Shown here: positions 1-8,941 of the stretch, in pieces
How positions within the stretch are numbered: position 1 is the first letter of the stretch
Layout: each line of letters starts with the position of its first letter
Source of the DNA: Bacteroidota bacterium
GTDB lineage: Bacteria; Bacteroidota; Bacteroidia; Chitinophagales; Chitinophagaceae
Length of the DNA: 46,614 nucleotides
Reading direction: 5' to 3'
Assembly: GCA_029560415.1 (NCBI GenBank)
Contig: JAKQKY010000010.1
Coordinates: 1-46,614 of the forward strand
The notes under the pieces: model-generated
The model's database searches: none
What the model saw: the letters and a program-made list of their open reading frames with translations, nothing else
What the model was told of the DNA's origin: nothing
Position numbers and translations under genes: made by a program

Positions 1-620
1 GACGTAACCTGTTTGTGCTGGATACCGCATGGAATGATATGATTAAAATAATTCAAATCTGTATTTACATTCAATGCAAACCCATGCATGGTGATCCAAC
101 GACTGCAGCGCACACCAATGGCGCAGATCTTACGTTCCTTGCCCGGAATATGCGGATCTAACCAAACTCCCGTTTCCCCCTCACTTCGGTCGCCTTTCAG
201 CCCATATTCAGCAATGGTACGGATGATCACTTCTTCCAGGTTGCGCAGGTATTTACCGATATCGGTATAAAATTTTTCAAGATCAAGGATCGGGTATCCA
301 ACAATTTGCTGCAACCCATGAAACGTAATATCGCCACCCCTGTTGGTTTTATAAAAGTCAATGCCGTGTTGCTTTAGTTGTTCATCATTCAGCAAGACAT
401 GATCCATACTGCCACTTTTACCCAACGTATAAACCGGCGTATGTTCACAAAAAAGAAAATAGTGCCTGGTATCTACTTCACCGGGAGTCAATGGGGGCGT
501 GGCTTTTCGGGCAGCAGTTTTAATGGAAACATTCTCCTGTAAGAGGTTTTCCTGGTAGTCCCAGGCTGCTTCATAATTGATCACTCCCAAATCTTTACAT
601 ATCACCGGCTGCTTATCCAC
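1..620 (-). CDS. lipB: Lipoyl(octanoyl) transferase LipB, C-terminus beyond the window
   Basis: The minus strand is open from a GTG at 620 to the window edge, about 206 codons, so the last few dozen residues are missing. It transfers octanoyl groups from acyl carrier protein to lipoyl domains, for example the H protein of the glycine cleavage system whose P protein is encoded later in this window. Visible family signatures are RGGDITFHGLQQIVGYPI, the lysine of RKICAIGV, MHGFALNVN, and the cysteine of HIIPCGI; the Lys and Cys form the catalytic pair in this family. GTG is chosen because an in-frame stop lies four codons upstream (TAA, then AAC AAA GCA) and no ATG precedes the conserved segment DLGVINYEAAWDYQ. 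It is divergent from rluD with a roughly 90 bp gap. Confidence 0.9.
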   Translation of the reverse strand, partial: MDKQPVICKDLGVINYEAAWDYQENLLQENVSIKTAARKATPPLTPGEVDTRHYFLFCEHTPVYTLGKSGSMDHVLLNDEQLKQHGIDFYKTNRGGDITFHGLQQIVGYPILDLEKFYTDIGKYLRNLEEVIIRTIAEYGLKGDRSEGETGVWLDPHIPGKERKICAIGVRCSRWITMHGFALNVNTDLNYFNHIIPCGIQHKQVT

Positions 621-709
621 TGCTTTGTTTTAATTTGCAAAATTAATGGAAAACGATGGAAGGGTGATGATTGACCATTCACGTGTCGGCCATAGTATAA
701 AAATTGTAT

Positions 710-1759
710 ATGCAAGCAGAAATTGAAGATGAATTGCCCGAATCGGAATCGTTGTATGAGAGATTATCCCTTGTAATAGACAGGGGCCAGGAGCCGGTTC
801 GCATCGACAAGTTCCTGATGCAACGTATTGAAGGTGCCACCAGGAATAAGATACAACAGGCTATCGAAAATGAACTGGTGTTGGTCAATGAGAAGACTGT
901 TAAGAATAATTATAAGATCAAGGCGGGTGATAAGATCATTATTTACGATACCAATACGCCCGAATCATCAGAGATCATTCCCCAGGATATTCCATTGGAT
1001 ATTCTTTACGAAGATGACGACCTGTTCATCATCAACAAACCCGTGGGTATGGTGGTGCATCCCGGAAGCGGCAACCCAAATGGAACCCTCATCAATGCCG
1101 TAGCATATTATCTAAAAACGCACTGCCCCGGTCTCAATGAAGATGAGTTGCCCCGCTTTGGATTGGTTCACCGCATCGATAAAAATACCAGCGGTCTTTT
1201 AGTGATGGCTAAAACGCAGAAGAGCATGAGTGACCTGGCCAAACAGTTTTTCAATCATACGGTACACCGCCGTTATGTTGCGCTTGTATGGGGAAATTTT
1301 GATGAGGATGAAGGTACCATCGTTGCACACGTAGGCCGTCACCAACGATTCAGGAAATTATTTACGGCTTATCCAGATGGTGAACATGGCAAAGATGCCA
1401 TTACACATTATAAAGTGCTGGAGCGATTCAATTATGTAACATTGGTTGAGTGCCGGCTTGAAACGGGCCGTACACACCAGATCAGGGTGCATATGCAGCA
1501 CATCGGTCATCCATTGTTCAGCGATGATTTTTATGGTGGTGACCGCATTGTAAAAGGAACCATCTATACCAAGTACAAACAGTTCGTGGATAATTGTTTT
1601 GCCATTTGCCCACGGCAGGCACTTCACGCCAAAGAACTGGGCTTCATTCATCCTGTTACCCGCAAACCCATGCTATTTAGCAGCGAACTGCCTGATGACA
1701 TGCGACTGCTCATTGAAAAATGGCGCAAATACAGCCAGTTTAAAAATGCGGAAGATTAA
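710..1759 (+). CDS. rluD: 23S rRNA pseudouridine synthase, RluD/RluA family
   Basis: This protein of 349 residues converts specific uridines of 23S rRNA to pseudouridine. An S4 RNA-binding domain lies at about residues 28-90 (VRIDKFLMQRIEGATRNKIQ), followed by the catalytic domain. FGLVHRIDKNTSGLLVMAKT carries the catalytic aspartate (Asp157), and LETGRTHQIRVHMQHIGHPL is the conserved second block. I chose ATG at 710 over the TTG two codons upstream. It is divergent from lipB and followed after 19 bp by the DUF3820 gene on the same strand, so the two may be cotranscribed. RluD rather than RluC is preferred because of the N-terminal layout and length, but the exact target uridines cannot be read from sequence. 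Confidence 0.9.
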   Translation: MQAEIEDELPESESLYERLSLVIDRGQEPVRIDKFLMQRIEGATRNKIQQAIENELVLVNEKTVKNNYKIKAGDKIIIYDTNTPESSEIIPQDIPLDILYEDDDLFIINKPVGMVVHPGSGNPNGTLINAVAYYLKTHCPGLNEDELPRFGLVHRIDKNTSGLLVMAKTQKSMSDLAKQFFNHTVHRRYVALVWGNFDEDEGTIVAHVGRHQRFRKLFTAYPDGEHGKDAITHYKVLERFNYVTLVECRLETGRTHQIRVHMQHIGHPLFSDDFYGGDRIVKGTIYTKYKQFVDNCFAICPRQALHAKELGFIHPVTRKPMLFSSELPDDMRLLIEKWRKYSQFKNAED

Positions 1760-1778
1760 TAACGGTAATCCTTAAACG

Positions 1779-2006
1779 ATGGAAGATATCCCCCTCCCCG
1801 ACCCAGGCATGCTTGTAAAATTGGTTACCATGGAAATGCCATTTGGTAAATACAAAGGAAGAATTTTGCATACTTTGCCTGTAAGTTACCTGGAGTGGTT
1901 TTCACAAAAAGGATTCCCCAAAGGCCAGCTGGGTACATTGTTGCAGGCGCTATATGAGATCAAACTAAATGGGCTGGAATACCTGTTGCTGAACCTTAAA
2001 AAATGA
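1779..2006 (+). CDS. DUF3820 family small protein
   Basis: This 75-residue protein is built around MPFGKYKGRILHTLPVSYLEW and GFPKGQLGTLLQALYEIK, which is the DUF3820 pattern (FGKYKG, YLxWF, G-x-LG-x-LL-x-x-YEIK-x-NGL). The family is small, cytosolic and without an agreed biochemical role; some members are labelled as putative quorum-sensing-regulated factors. It starts 19 bp after rluD and probably shares its transcript. No signal peptide or membrane segment is seen. It converges with the secreted unknown that ends at 2036. Confidence 0.8.
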   Translation: MEDIPLPDPGMLVKLVTMEMPFGKYKGRILHTLPVSYLEWFSQKGFPKGQLGTLLQALYEIKLNGLEYLLLNLKK

Positions 2007-2035
2007 TAACCTGTATACAAATGATTCCATTTCAC

Positions 2036-2959
2036 TTATTCAAAATCAAATAACGTGGCGGTAAAGACACCCCGTTCCCTTTTTTTAAAAATCGCTTTCC
2101 AGTTGCCGTTATAGCGGATGAGGGTTGGCACGGTGAGATCCCGGAAACGACTCATCAACACTTCCATGTTCACTTTAAAATCATACACACCGGCATCAAA
2201 GCTTAAGCTGTAATTACGGCCCACTACTTCAAATGTACTGTCGTTGAACCATGTAGTCATCTCATCCACCACCACATTGCCTTCAAAACCGGGTTTTACT
2301 TTTTGATGAAAAATGTAACAACTGGTATTGTTGTAAAAATCCATGTCGATGTTCATATCATACCGGTCGGCAATATTATCATCAAATATGGCCGTCTTGT
2401 TACTCATGAAAGGCAGGCCACTGATGCGTTTGCCGGGATTGAAGAACAACATTTTGAGTTGCTGTTTGTGTTTTTCCATTCCTGTTTTACCAGCCGTGGA
2501 AAATTCAATGCCTTTTACAATATTGTTTTCGCCGCAAATGGTCCCTTTGGTAAAAAAAAGAGAAGCATACATATCGGCTGTATAATAATTGTACTGATGG
2601 TCATCGTTGTAAAAATCGCCGGAAGGCGTTTCTTCCAGCACCTGCATGCTTCTACAATCGTTTACCCGTAGCTGTTTGGTTTTGCTGTGAAGCCCGGCCT
2701 TCAGGTCTCCCGACCTTGTCAGCATCCTGATATCATTGATGGCCGTGAATCCCAGTATATGAAGATTTCTGAATGCCTTGTAAAAACTGCTGTCGTTCCT
2801 GATGCGTTCTATAAATGCTGGTACATTAAGCCGGCTGTCTACAACCACTTCGCTAAGGGTTACCACTTTCTTCCCTACCACCACAACTGAGTCTTTTTGT
2901 TGTGCGTGAATAGAATGACTGATTCCCCAAAATAAAACAGGTATGAAAAACCTTTTCAT
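2036..2959 (-). CDS. Secreted protein of unknown function
   Basis: This 307-residue protein has a clear N-terminal signal peptide (MKRFFIPVLFWGISHSIHA, cleavage likely before QQKDS). The first mature stretch, KKVVTLSEVVVDSRLNVP, resembles the opening of Bacteroidota proteins that start with a short plug- or CarboxypepD-like segment, followed by FIERIRNDSSFYKAFRNL. The rest is rich in aromatic and beta-prone stretches (HQYNYYTADMY, GRNYSLSFDAGVYDFKV) with no catalytic motif I recognise. It is probably periplasmic or outer-membrane associated. It lies 41 bp upstream of def on the same strand. I do not recognise the family with confidence. Confidence 0.7.
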   Translation of the reverse strand: MKRFFIPVLFWGISHSIHAQQKDSVVVVGKKVVTLSEVVVDSRLNVPAFIERIRNDSSFYKAFRNLHILGFTAINDIRMLTRSGDLKAGLHSKTKQLRVNDCRSMQVLEETPSGDFYNDDHQYNYYTADMYASLFFTKGTICGENNIVKGIEFSTAGKTGMEKHKQQLKMLFFNPGKRISGLPFMSNKTAIFDDNIADRYDMNIDMDFYNNTSCYIFHQKVKPGFEGNVVVDEMTTWFNDSTFEVVGRNYSLSFDAGVYDFKVNMEVLMSRFRDLTVPTLIRYNGNWKAIFKKRERGVFTATLFDFE

Positions 2960-3000
2960 ACCTGCAAATTATGTCAAATGAAATAAAACCGCGATGTTCC

Positions 3001-3579
3001 TTATTTGGGAAAAACCATCCGGTAGTCAACTTTAATTTTCCCTTTGCTGATGTCGTCCAGCTTTCGCTTGAGTAAAGTTCGCTTCAGGGGTTTGATATGG
3101 TCTATGAATAGTTTACCATCGATGTGGTCGTACTCATGCAATATGATGCGGGCAGTGAGGCCAATGAAAGTTTGGGTATGTTCTTTAAAATGTTCATCTA
3201 CATATTTCAGCGTCACTTTTTCATTACGCATGATATCTTCCCTGATCTTAGGAATGCTGAGGCAGCCTTCGTTATAACTCCATTCGTTGCCGTTCAGTTC
3301 AACAATATGAGCATTGATAAAGGTTCCTTTGAACCCTGGTTCATCGGGGTACAATCCTTTTTCATCATCTTCCTGGTTCTCAAATATCTGTTCGCTGTCC
3401 ATTACAAATATGCGGATATCTTTATTGATTTGTGGTGCTGCTAAACCAACGCCATTGCTGTTGTACATGGTTTCCCACATATCGGCCAGGAGTTTCTCCA
3501 GGCCAGGGTATTCGGGTGTTATGTCGGAACAAACTTTTCTCAGGATGGGTGAGCCATATGCTACTATCGGTAAAATCAT
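3001..3579 (-). CDS. def: Peptide deformylase
   Basis: This 192-residue enzyme removes the N-formyl group from nascent proteins using a bound metal ion, usually Fe2+. All three signature motifs are present: GVGLAAPQ at residues 43-50, EGCLSIP at 104-110 with metal ligand Cys106, and HEYDH at 148-152 giving ligands His148 and His152 and catalytic Glu149. Length matches the family. The acidic insert ENQEDDEKGLYPDEPGF between motifs 1 and 2 is of the kind seen in Bacteroidota deformylases. It is part of a run of minus-strand housekeeping genes; ruvX lies about 100 bp upstream. Confidence 0.95.
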   Translation of the reverse strand: MILPIVAYGSPILRKVCSDITPEYPGLEKLLADMWETMYNSNGVGLAAPQINKDIRIFVMDSEQIFENQEDDEKGLYPDEPGFKGTFINAHIVELNGNEWSYNEGCLSIPKIREDIMRNEKVTLKYVDEHFKEHTQTFIGLTARIILHEYDHIDGKLFIDHIKPLKRTLLKRKLDDISKGKIKVDYRMVFPK

Positions 3580-3681
3580 GCGGAAAGATAAAATTTTAGC
3601 TGCTGTTATTTAGCCGTAAAGGTAGCCTAAATGAGCGTAAGAAACAAGCCTATGGCCCTATTGGCTGATCAATAGAATTCA

Positions 3682-4098
3682 TTATGCTCCCGACCGCTGC
3701 ATGTATTCCTGGAGGATAATGGTTGCAGCAATTTCATCAACGATCTTTTTATCACGACGGTCTTTTTTCTTCATGCCCATTTCGATCATGGCATCTTTGG
3801 CCATTTTAGAAGTATATCGTTCATCTACTTCCTTCAGTGGCATATCAGGAAATGCTTTTTTTATCAACTGTACGGCTTTGCGGGCGGGTGCAGTTCCATG
3901 GGTATCAGATTCATCCCAGTTCTTTGGCATGCCGATAATGATGAGTTCCACCGGTTCTGTTTGCATGTATTTTTTCAGGAAAGGAATCAGTTCGTGCGAT
4001 GCGATGGTGGTGAGGCCGGTAGCAATGATCTGGAGCGGATCGGTAACGGCAATGCCTGTACGTTTACCTCCATAATCTATTGATAGTATCCTGGCCAT
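3682..4098 (-). CDS. ruvX: Putative pre-16S rRNA nuclease / Holliday junction resolvase (YqgF)
   Basis: This 138-residue protein has the RNase H-like fold signature of YqgF/RuvX. LSIDYGGKRTGIAVTD near the N-terminus contains the first catalytic Asp (residue 8), VELIIIGMPKNWDE carries the second strand, and ERYTSKMA plus KIVDEIAATIILQEYM give the C-terminal acidic residues. The family acts in 5'-end maturation of 16S rRNA and has been proposed as a resolvase. The start codon lies one base beyond the stop of the upstream prenyltransferase, so translational coupling is likely. Confidence 0.92.
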   Translation of the reverse strand: MARILSIDYGGKRTGIAVTDPLQIIATGLTTIASHELIPFLKKYMQTEPVELIIIGMPKNWDESDTHGTAPARKAVQLIKKAFPDMPLKEVDERYTSKMAKDAMIEMGMKKKDRRDKKIVDEIAATIILQEYMQRSGA

Positions 4099-4099
4099 A

Positions 4100-5020
4100 T
4101 CAGTTCAAAAATAGATCTAATAATACAAATACTGCAAATACAACCGATGCAATGCCATTTGCGGTCATGAATGCAATGTTCACCCTTCGAAGGTCAGTTG
4201 GTTTAACGATCGTATGCTGGTAAACGAGCATCCCTGTAAAAACGATTGCGCCGATCCAGTATAACCAGCCGAATCCACCATAAAAACCAGCTCCTATCAC
4301 CGATGCTGCGGCAATCACATGCAATAATTCCGATACCCGTAATGCATTGCGTTTACCCAGTAACGTTGGTATAGAATGTAACTGGTGCTGGCGGTCGAAT
4401 TCTTCATCCTGTAAGGCATAGATGATGTCGAAACCGCTTACCCAGGTAAGTACGGCAACGGAGAAAAATAAAGGCAGCCAATTGAAATGCCCGGTTACAG
4501 CAAGATAAGCCCCGATGGGCGCCAGGCTTAATCCAAGGCCCAGTACGAGGTGGCACAAAGCGGTGAATCGTTTGGTATAACTATAAAACAGGATCACAAA
4601 CAATGCCACTGGCGATAAATAAAAACAAATTGGGTTGATGAAAAATGTTGTAGCTGAAAAGAGCACACAACTGATGACCGTAAAGATCAATGCACTTCTT
4701 TCCGGTATGATCCCTGCCGGAATTTCCCGGATGGCGGTACGTGGATTTTTTGCATCATAATGACGATCGAGGTAACGGTTAAACGCCATAGCCGCCGAAC
4801 GGGCGAAGATCATACATAATACTACCAGCACAAACTTCAAAAGGTAGTTTTGGTTCCAGGGTTCTATATAATTGCTATGTCCCACTTCCGCCAATTCACC
4901 CAGGTTCCCAACAGCTGCATTGTGTTTCCATGCCAGGAAAAAACCGATCACCGCAAAGGGCATGGCAAAAATGGTGTGAGAAAATTTTATGAGAGAAAGA
5001 TAATGTTTAACGGTCGTCAT
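4100..5020 (-). CDS. mqnP: UbiA-family prenyltransferase, MqnP-like
   Basis: This is a multipass membrane protein of 306 residues from the UbiA superfamily, which attaches a polyprenyl chain to an aromatic ring. The first aspartate-rich motif reads NRYLDRHYDAKNPRTAIREI and the second DEEFDRQHQLHSIPTLLG. The NPRT and LHSIP forms, plus LIKFSHTIFAMPFAVIGFF at the N-terminus, fit the UbiA-like branch of futalosine-pathway menaquinone synthesis (MqnP) better than classical UbiA or MenA; this sub-assignment is inference. I start at the ATG at 5020, preceded by TTAAGGAAT. An ATG at 5059 would add 13 residues with no family counterpart. It abuts ruvX downstream and lies about 50 bp from the TrmH-type gene. 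Confidence 0.8.
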   Translation of the reverse strand: MTTVKHYLSLIKFSHTIFAMPFAVIGFFLAWKHNAAVGNLGELAEVGHSNYIEPWNQNYLLKFVLVVLCMIFARSAAMAFNRYLDRHYDAKNPRTAIREIPAGIIPERSALIFTVISCVLFSATTFFINPICFYLSPVALFVILFYSYTKRFTALCHLVLGLGLSLAPIGAYLAVTGHFNWLPLFFSVAVLTWVSGFDIIYALQDEEFDRQHQLHSIPTLLGKRNALRVSELLHVIAAASVIGAGFYGGFGWLYWIGAIVFTGMLVYQHTIVKPTDLRRVNIAFMTANGIASVVFAVFVLLDLFLN

Positions 5021-5070
5021 ATTCCTTAATTTAAAACCCGGCGCTGAAAATATGGTCATGCTTTATTTGA

Positions 5071-5619
5071 TCAGCCATGTTCTGTATGTGCTTTCATCCT
5101 GGTACGAATGATCTCCCAAAGTACTACACCCGCAGCCGTGGCAATGTTCAATGAATGCTTCATGCCAAGTTGGGGGATCTCAATACATCCATCGCATTGC
5201 AGGATGGTGGCTTCTTCCACACCGGTTACTTCATTGCCGAATATAACAGCAATCTTATCTGCTGCAGCAAACTGAACATCCTGTAATTTAAGACTGTTAA
5301 CAACCTGCTCCACTGCATAAATCTTATAACCTAATTCTTTAAGTTGCAGAATGGCATCTGTTGCAGTTGCAAAATAGCTCCAGTCTACACTATCTTCTGC
5401 ACCCAATGCTGTTTTCTTAATTTCTTTATGAGGAGGTTTGGCTGTGTAACCGGTGATATAAACGGCTTCCAGTAAAAAGGCGTCTGCCGTGCGAAACACG
5501 CTGCCAACATTGTAAGCACTGCGGATGTTTTCCAATACAGCGATCACCGGCGTTTTTACCGAACGCTTGAATTCTTCAACCGATTTACGGTTAAGATCGT
5601 CCATGCTCAATTTCTGCAT
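5071..5619 (-). CDS. TrmH/SpoU family RNA methyltransferase
   Basis: This 182-residue protein has the SPOUT 2'-O-ribose methyltransferase motifs in order: NIRSAYNVGSVFRTADAF (motif 1), VIFGNEVTGVEEATI (motif 2) and EIPQLGMKHSLNIATAAGVV (motif 3), the latter two forming the trefoil knot that binds S-adenosylmethionine. The substrate, tRNA or rRNA, cannot be told from sequence. There is no separate N-terminal RNA-binding domain, as in the short TrmH/TrmL-like proteins. It sits in the minus-strand series between pyrG and the prenyltransferase. Confidence 0.9.
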   Translation of the reverse strand: MQKLSMDDLNRKSVEEFKRSVKTPVIAVLENIRSAYNVGSVFRTADAFLLEAVYITGYTAKPPHKEIKKTALGAEDSVDWSYFATATDAILQLKELGYKIYAVEQVVNSLKLQDVQFAAADKIAVIFGNEVTGVEEATILQCDGCIEIPQLGMKHSLNIATAAGVVLWEIIRTRMKAHTEHG

Positions 5620-5671
5620 GGCACAAAGTTATCATGATTTATAAAAGAAATGTGATGGCTCCACAGTTTCA

Positions 5672-7336
<1,665 letters not shown>

Positions 7337-7471
7337 TCAATGTATAAACAAAGTACGGCTGATGTTACCAACAGTAACACACTATTCAACTGCAGTGGCG
7401 TCGCACACTTGTACCACATTACTTTATTGAACTGCCTGTGAAATCTGAACTAAATGACCGGAGGAAAGAAA

Positions 7472-7579
7472 ATGAAATATCCTAGAGGTCATGCAAAGAT
7501 AAAGGGAAAATTCGGCAGGATGAAATTTGTATTAAATTTTTATAAAAAAGACTGGTTTTGTTTAAGAGATACACCCTGA
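7472..7579 (+). CDS. Possible small basic protein, 35 residues
   Basis: An ATG at 7472 opens 35 codons ending in TGA. GGAGG at 7460-7464 lies seven bases upstream, an unusually good Shine-Dalgarno for this window. The predicted peptide is strongly basic (MKYPRGHAKIKGKFGR at its start) with an aromatic second half containing NFYKKDWFCLRD. It is antisense to the presumed pyrG leader. I recognise no family, and an ORF of this size can arise by chance. Confidence 0.25.
   Translation: MKYPRGHAKIKGKFGRMKFVLNFYKKDWFCLRDTP
7494..7501 (-). promoter_or_regulatory. Candidate -7 element (TATCTTTG) for pyrG
   Basis: Read on the minus strand the sequence is TATCTTTG, matching the Bacteroidota -7 consensus TANNTTTG, about 170 bp before the pyrG start. 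No clear -33 TTTG was found at the expected distance, so this is weak. Confidence 0.25.
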
Positions 7580-7603
7580 AGTTTCATATAAAAACTTATT
7601 TAA

Positions 7604-7732
7604 ATGAAATCTTTGAAAACCACGTATTTATGCATTAAACCCGGGCCAGGCGCAGGAATCGATGGCCAAATATCCAGCATTTACGTGGTTCGCAAACTTA
7701 CACAAAGGTTAGAATGGATGATGTATTTGTAG
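7604..7732 (+). CDS. Possible small ORF, 42 residues
   Basis: ATG at 7604 opens 42 codons ending in TAG at 7730-7732, 24 bp after the preceding small ORF. The peptide starts MKSLKTTYLCIKPGPGAGID. No Shine-Dalgarno is seen (upstream TTATTTAA). No family is recognised and it could be chance or the remnant of a decayed gene. Confidence 0.15.
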   Translation: MKSLKTTYLCIKPGPGAGIDGQISSIYVVRKLTQRLEWMMYL

Positions 7733-7750
7733 AATTTTTTCCAGAAGCGG

Positions 7751-8545
7751 TTATCCTTTAACAATTTTATGATAACTGGTCGCAATACCTTTGATCAGCG
7801 AAGAGCTGAAACCCTGGTGTTCCATTTCATTTAAACCGGCAATGGTGCATCCTTTGGGTGTGGTTACTTTGTCGATTTCCTGTTCGGGATGTGTTCCTTT
7901 CTGCAGGAGTAATTCAGCTGCGCCTTTTACGGTTTGTGCGGCAATAAGACTTGCCGTTACGGCATCAAAACCTATTTCGATGCCACCCTGTATATTGGCC
8001 CTGATATACCGCATCGCATAAGCGGTACCGCAAGCACCGAGTACTGTTGCTGCATCCATTAGCTTTTCATCGATAACAGCCACTTTGCCCAGCGTGGTAA
8101 ACAGGTCTTTTACAAATGCGATCTGCGTTTCATTGGCATTAGAATATCCCAGGCAGGTCATGCTTTCCTGGATGGCAATCGCTGTATTAGGCATCGCCCT
8201 GAACACGGGTAGTTTCTTTTTGATCACCTCGTCAATATCCTTTATAGTAACACCGGTTACTACCGATACCAGGGTATGCTTCAACGTTAGTTCTCTTTTA
8301 AATCCATTCAGTACTTCACTTACCTGGAATGGTTTTACTGCCAGGATCACCAACCCGGCATTTTTCACTGCGAAGTTATTGTCGGTGCCAACCTGCACAC
8401 CCTTTTGTTTTAACAACTGCAACGTGGCCGTATTACGCTTGGTTATATAGATGTCTGAAGCTTTACAGAATTTACTTTTCAATAAACCTTCAGCAATGGC
8501 CGTTCCAAGGTTTCCGCCACCGATGATGGCTATTTTCTGATTCAT
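7751..8545 (-). CDS. proC: Pyrroline-5-carboxylate reductase
   Basis: This 264-residue protein reduces 1-pyrroline-5-carboxylate to proline with NAD(P)H, the last step of proline synthesis. The Rossmann start IAIIGGGNLGTAIAEGLLKS is at the N-terminus, AVKPF and RAMPNTAIAIQE follow, and the C-terminal dimer domain contains VTTPKGCTIAGLNEME, close to the family signature with TxPGGxTxxGL. LGACGTAYAM replaces the more usual SGSGPAY, a mild deviation. Length is normal. It is flanked by two unusually long intergenic gaps, so it is probably transcribed alone. Confidence 0.93.
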   Translation of the reverse strand: MNQKIAIIGGGNLGTAIAEGLLKSKFCKASDIYITKRNTATLQLLKQKGVQVGTDNNFAVKNAGLVILAVKPFQVSEVLNGFKRELTLKHTLVSVVTGVTIKDIDEVIKKKLPVFRAMPNTAIAIQESMTCLGYSNANETQIAFVKDLFTTLGKVAVIDEKLMDAATVLGACGTAYAMRYIRANIQGGIEIGFDAVTASLIAAQTVKGAAELLLQKGTHPEQEIDKVTTPKGCTIAGLNEMEHQGFSSSLIKGIATSYHKIVKG

Positions 8546-8631
8546 AATTGGTATTTAAAATACGTGTTGTGCTATTGATTAATCTAAAAACGGGACTAAT
8601 TCTTTGAGACTCTTTTAAAATTTTACTGTCA

Positions 8632-8694
8632 CTTTTTGCTTCTCCAAAAAGTAAGCAAAAAGGAGCCCCGAAAAAATTACATCCTTTTTCGGGG
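8632..8694. repeat. Pair of adjacent 10-bp-stem hairpins
   Basis: The first hairpin pairs CTTTTTGCTT (8632-8641) with AAGCAAAAAG (8653-8662) across an 11-base loop. The second pairs CCCCGAAAAA (8666-8675) with TTTTTCGGGG (8685-8694) across 9 bases. A second CAAAAAG copy at 8645-8651 could compete for the CTTTTTG arm. They are upstream of proC on its strand and beyond the end of hldD. Dense paired hairpins in a gap suggest an extragenic repetitive element, though a terminator for hldD is possible. Confidence 0.6.
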
Positions 8695-8805
8695 TGGTGC
8701 CCTGATTAAGCTTTTGTACTACTGTATACTCAAATTCAGTTCCCTGAAAACAAACTCGAAATAATTTAACTCTACAATACGTTAAAAATATTTATTCAAT
8801 GATTT

Positions 8806-8840
8806 CTTTGTGCCTTTGTGTCTCTGAGTCTCTGTGTTTC
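8806..8840. repeat. Degenerate CTTTGTG / CTCTGTG tandem repeat
   Basis: The stretch reads as consecutive near-copies of an 8-10 base unit: CTTTGTG, CCTTTGTG, TCTCTGAG, TCTCTGTG, then TTTC. From general familiarity, similar CTTTGTGCCTTTGTG strings recur in intergenic regions of many Bacteroidota genomes; I cannot count copies outside this window. Confidence 0.5.
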
Positions 8841-8941
8841 AAAAATGGAAAACTTCAGACCTAAGTCTTTAAGACATATATTATGCTAAATCTAATTATA
8901 TAGAAATTTTAAAATCCAATTTCAATAGCACAACACATTAT

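Larger units (their letters stand above)
8546..8941. other. Intergenic stretch with hairpins and a short tandem repeat
   Basis: This 396 bp gap between hldD and proC has no ORF worth calling. It contains two adjacent perfect hairpins (8632-8694) and a CTTTGTG-type degenerate tandem repeat (8806-8840). The remainder is AT-rich without recognised signals. Confidence 0.7.

Noticed and set aside
5021-5059. Longer start of the MqnP-like gene at 5059
   Set aside because: Extra 13 residues have no family counterpart; ATG 5020 is preceded by an AAGGA-type site and starts the conserved helix.
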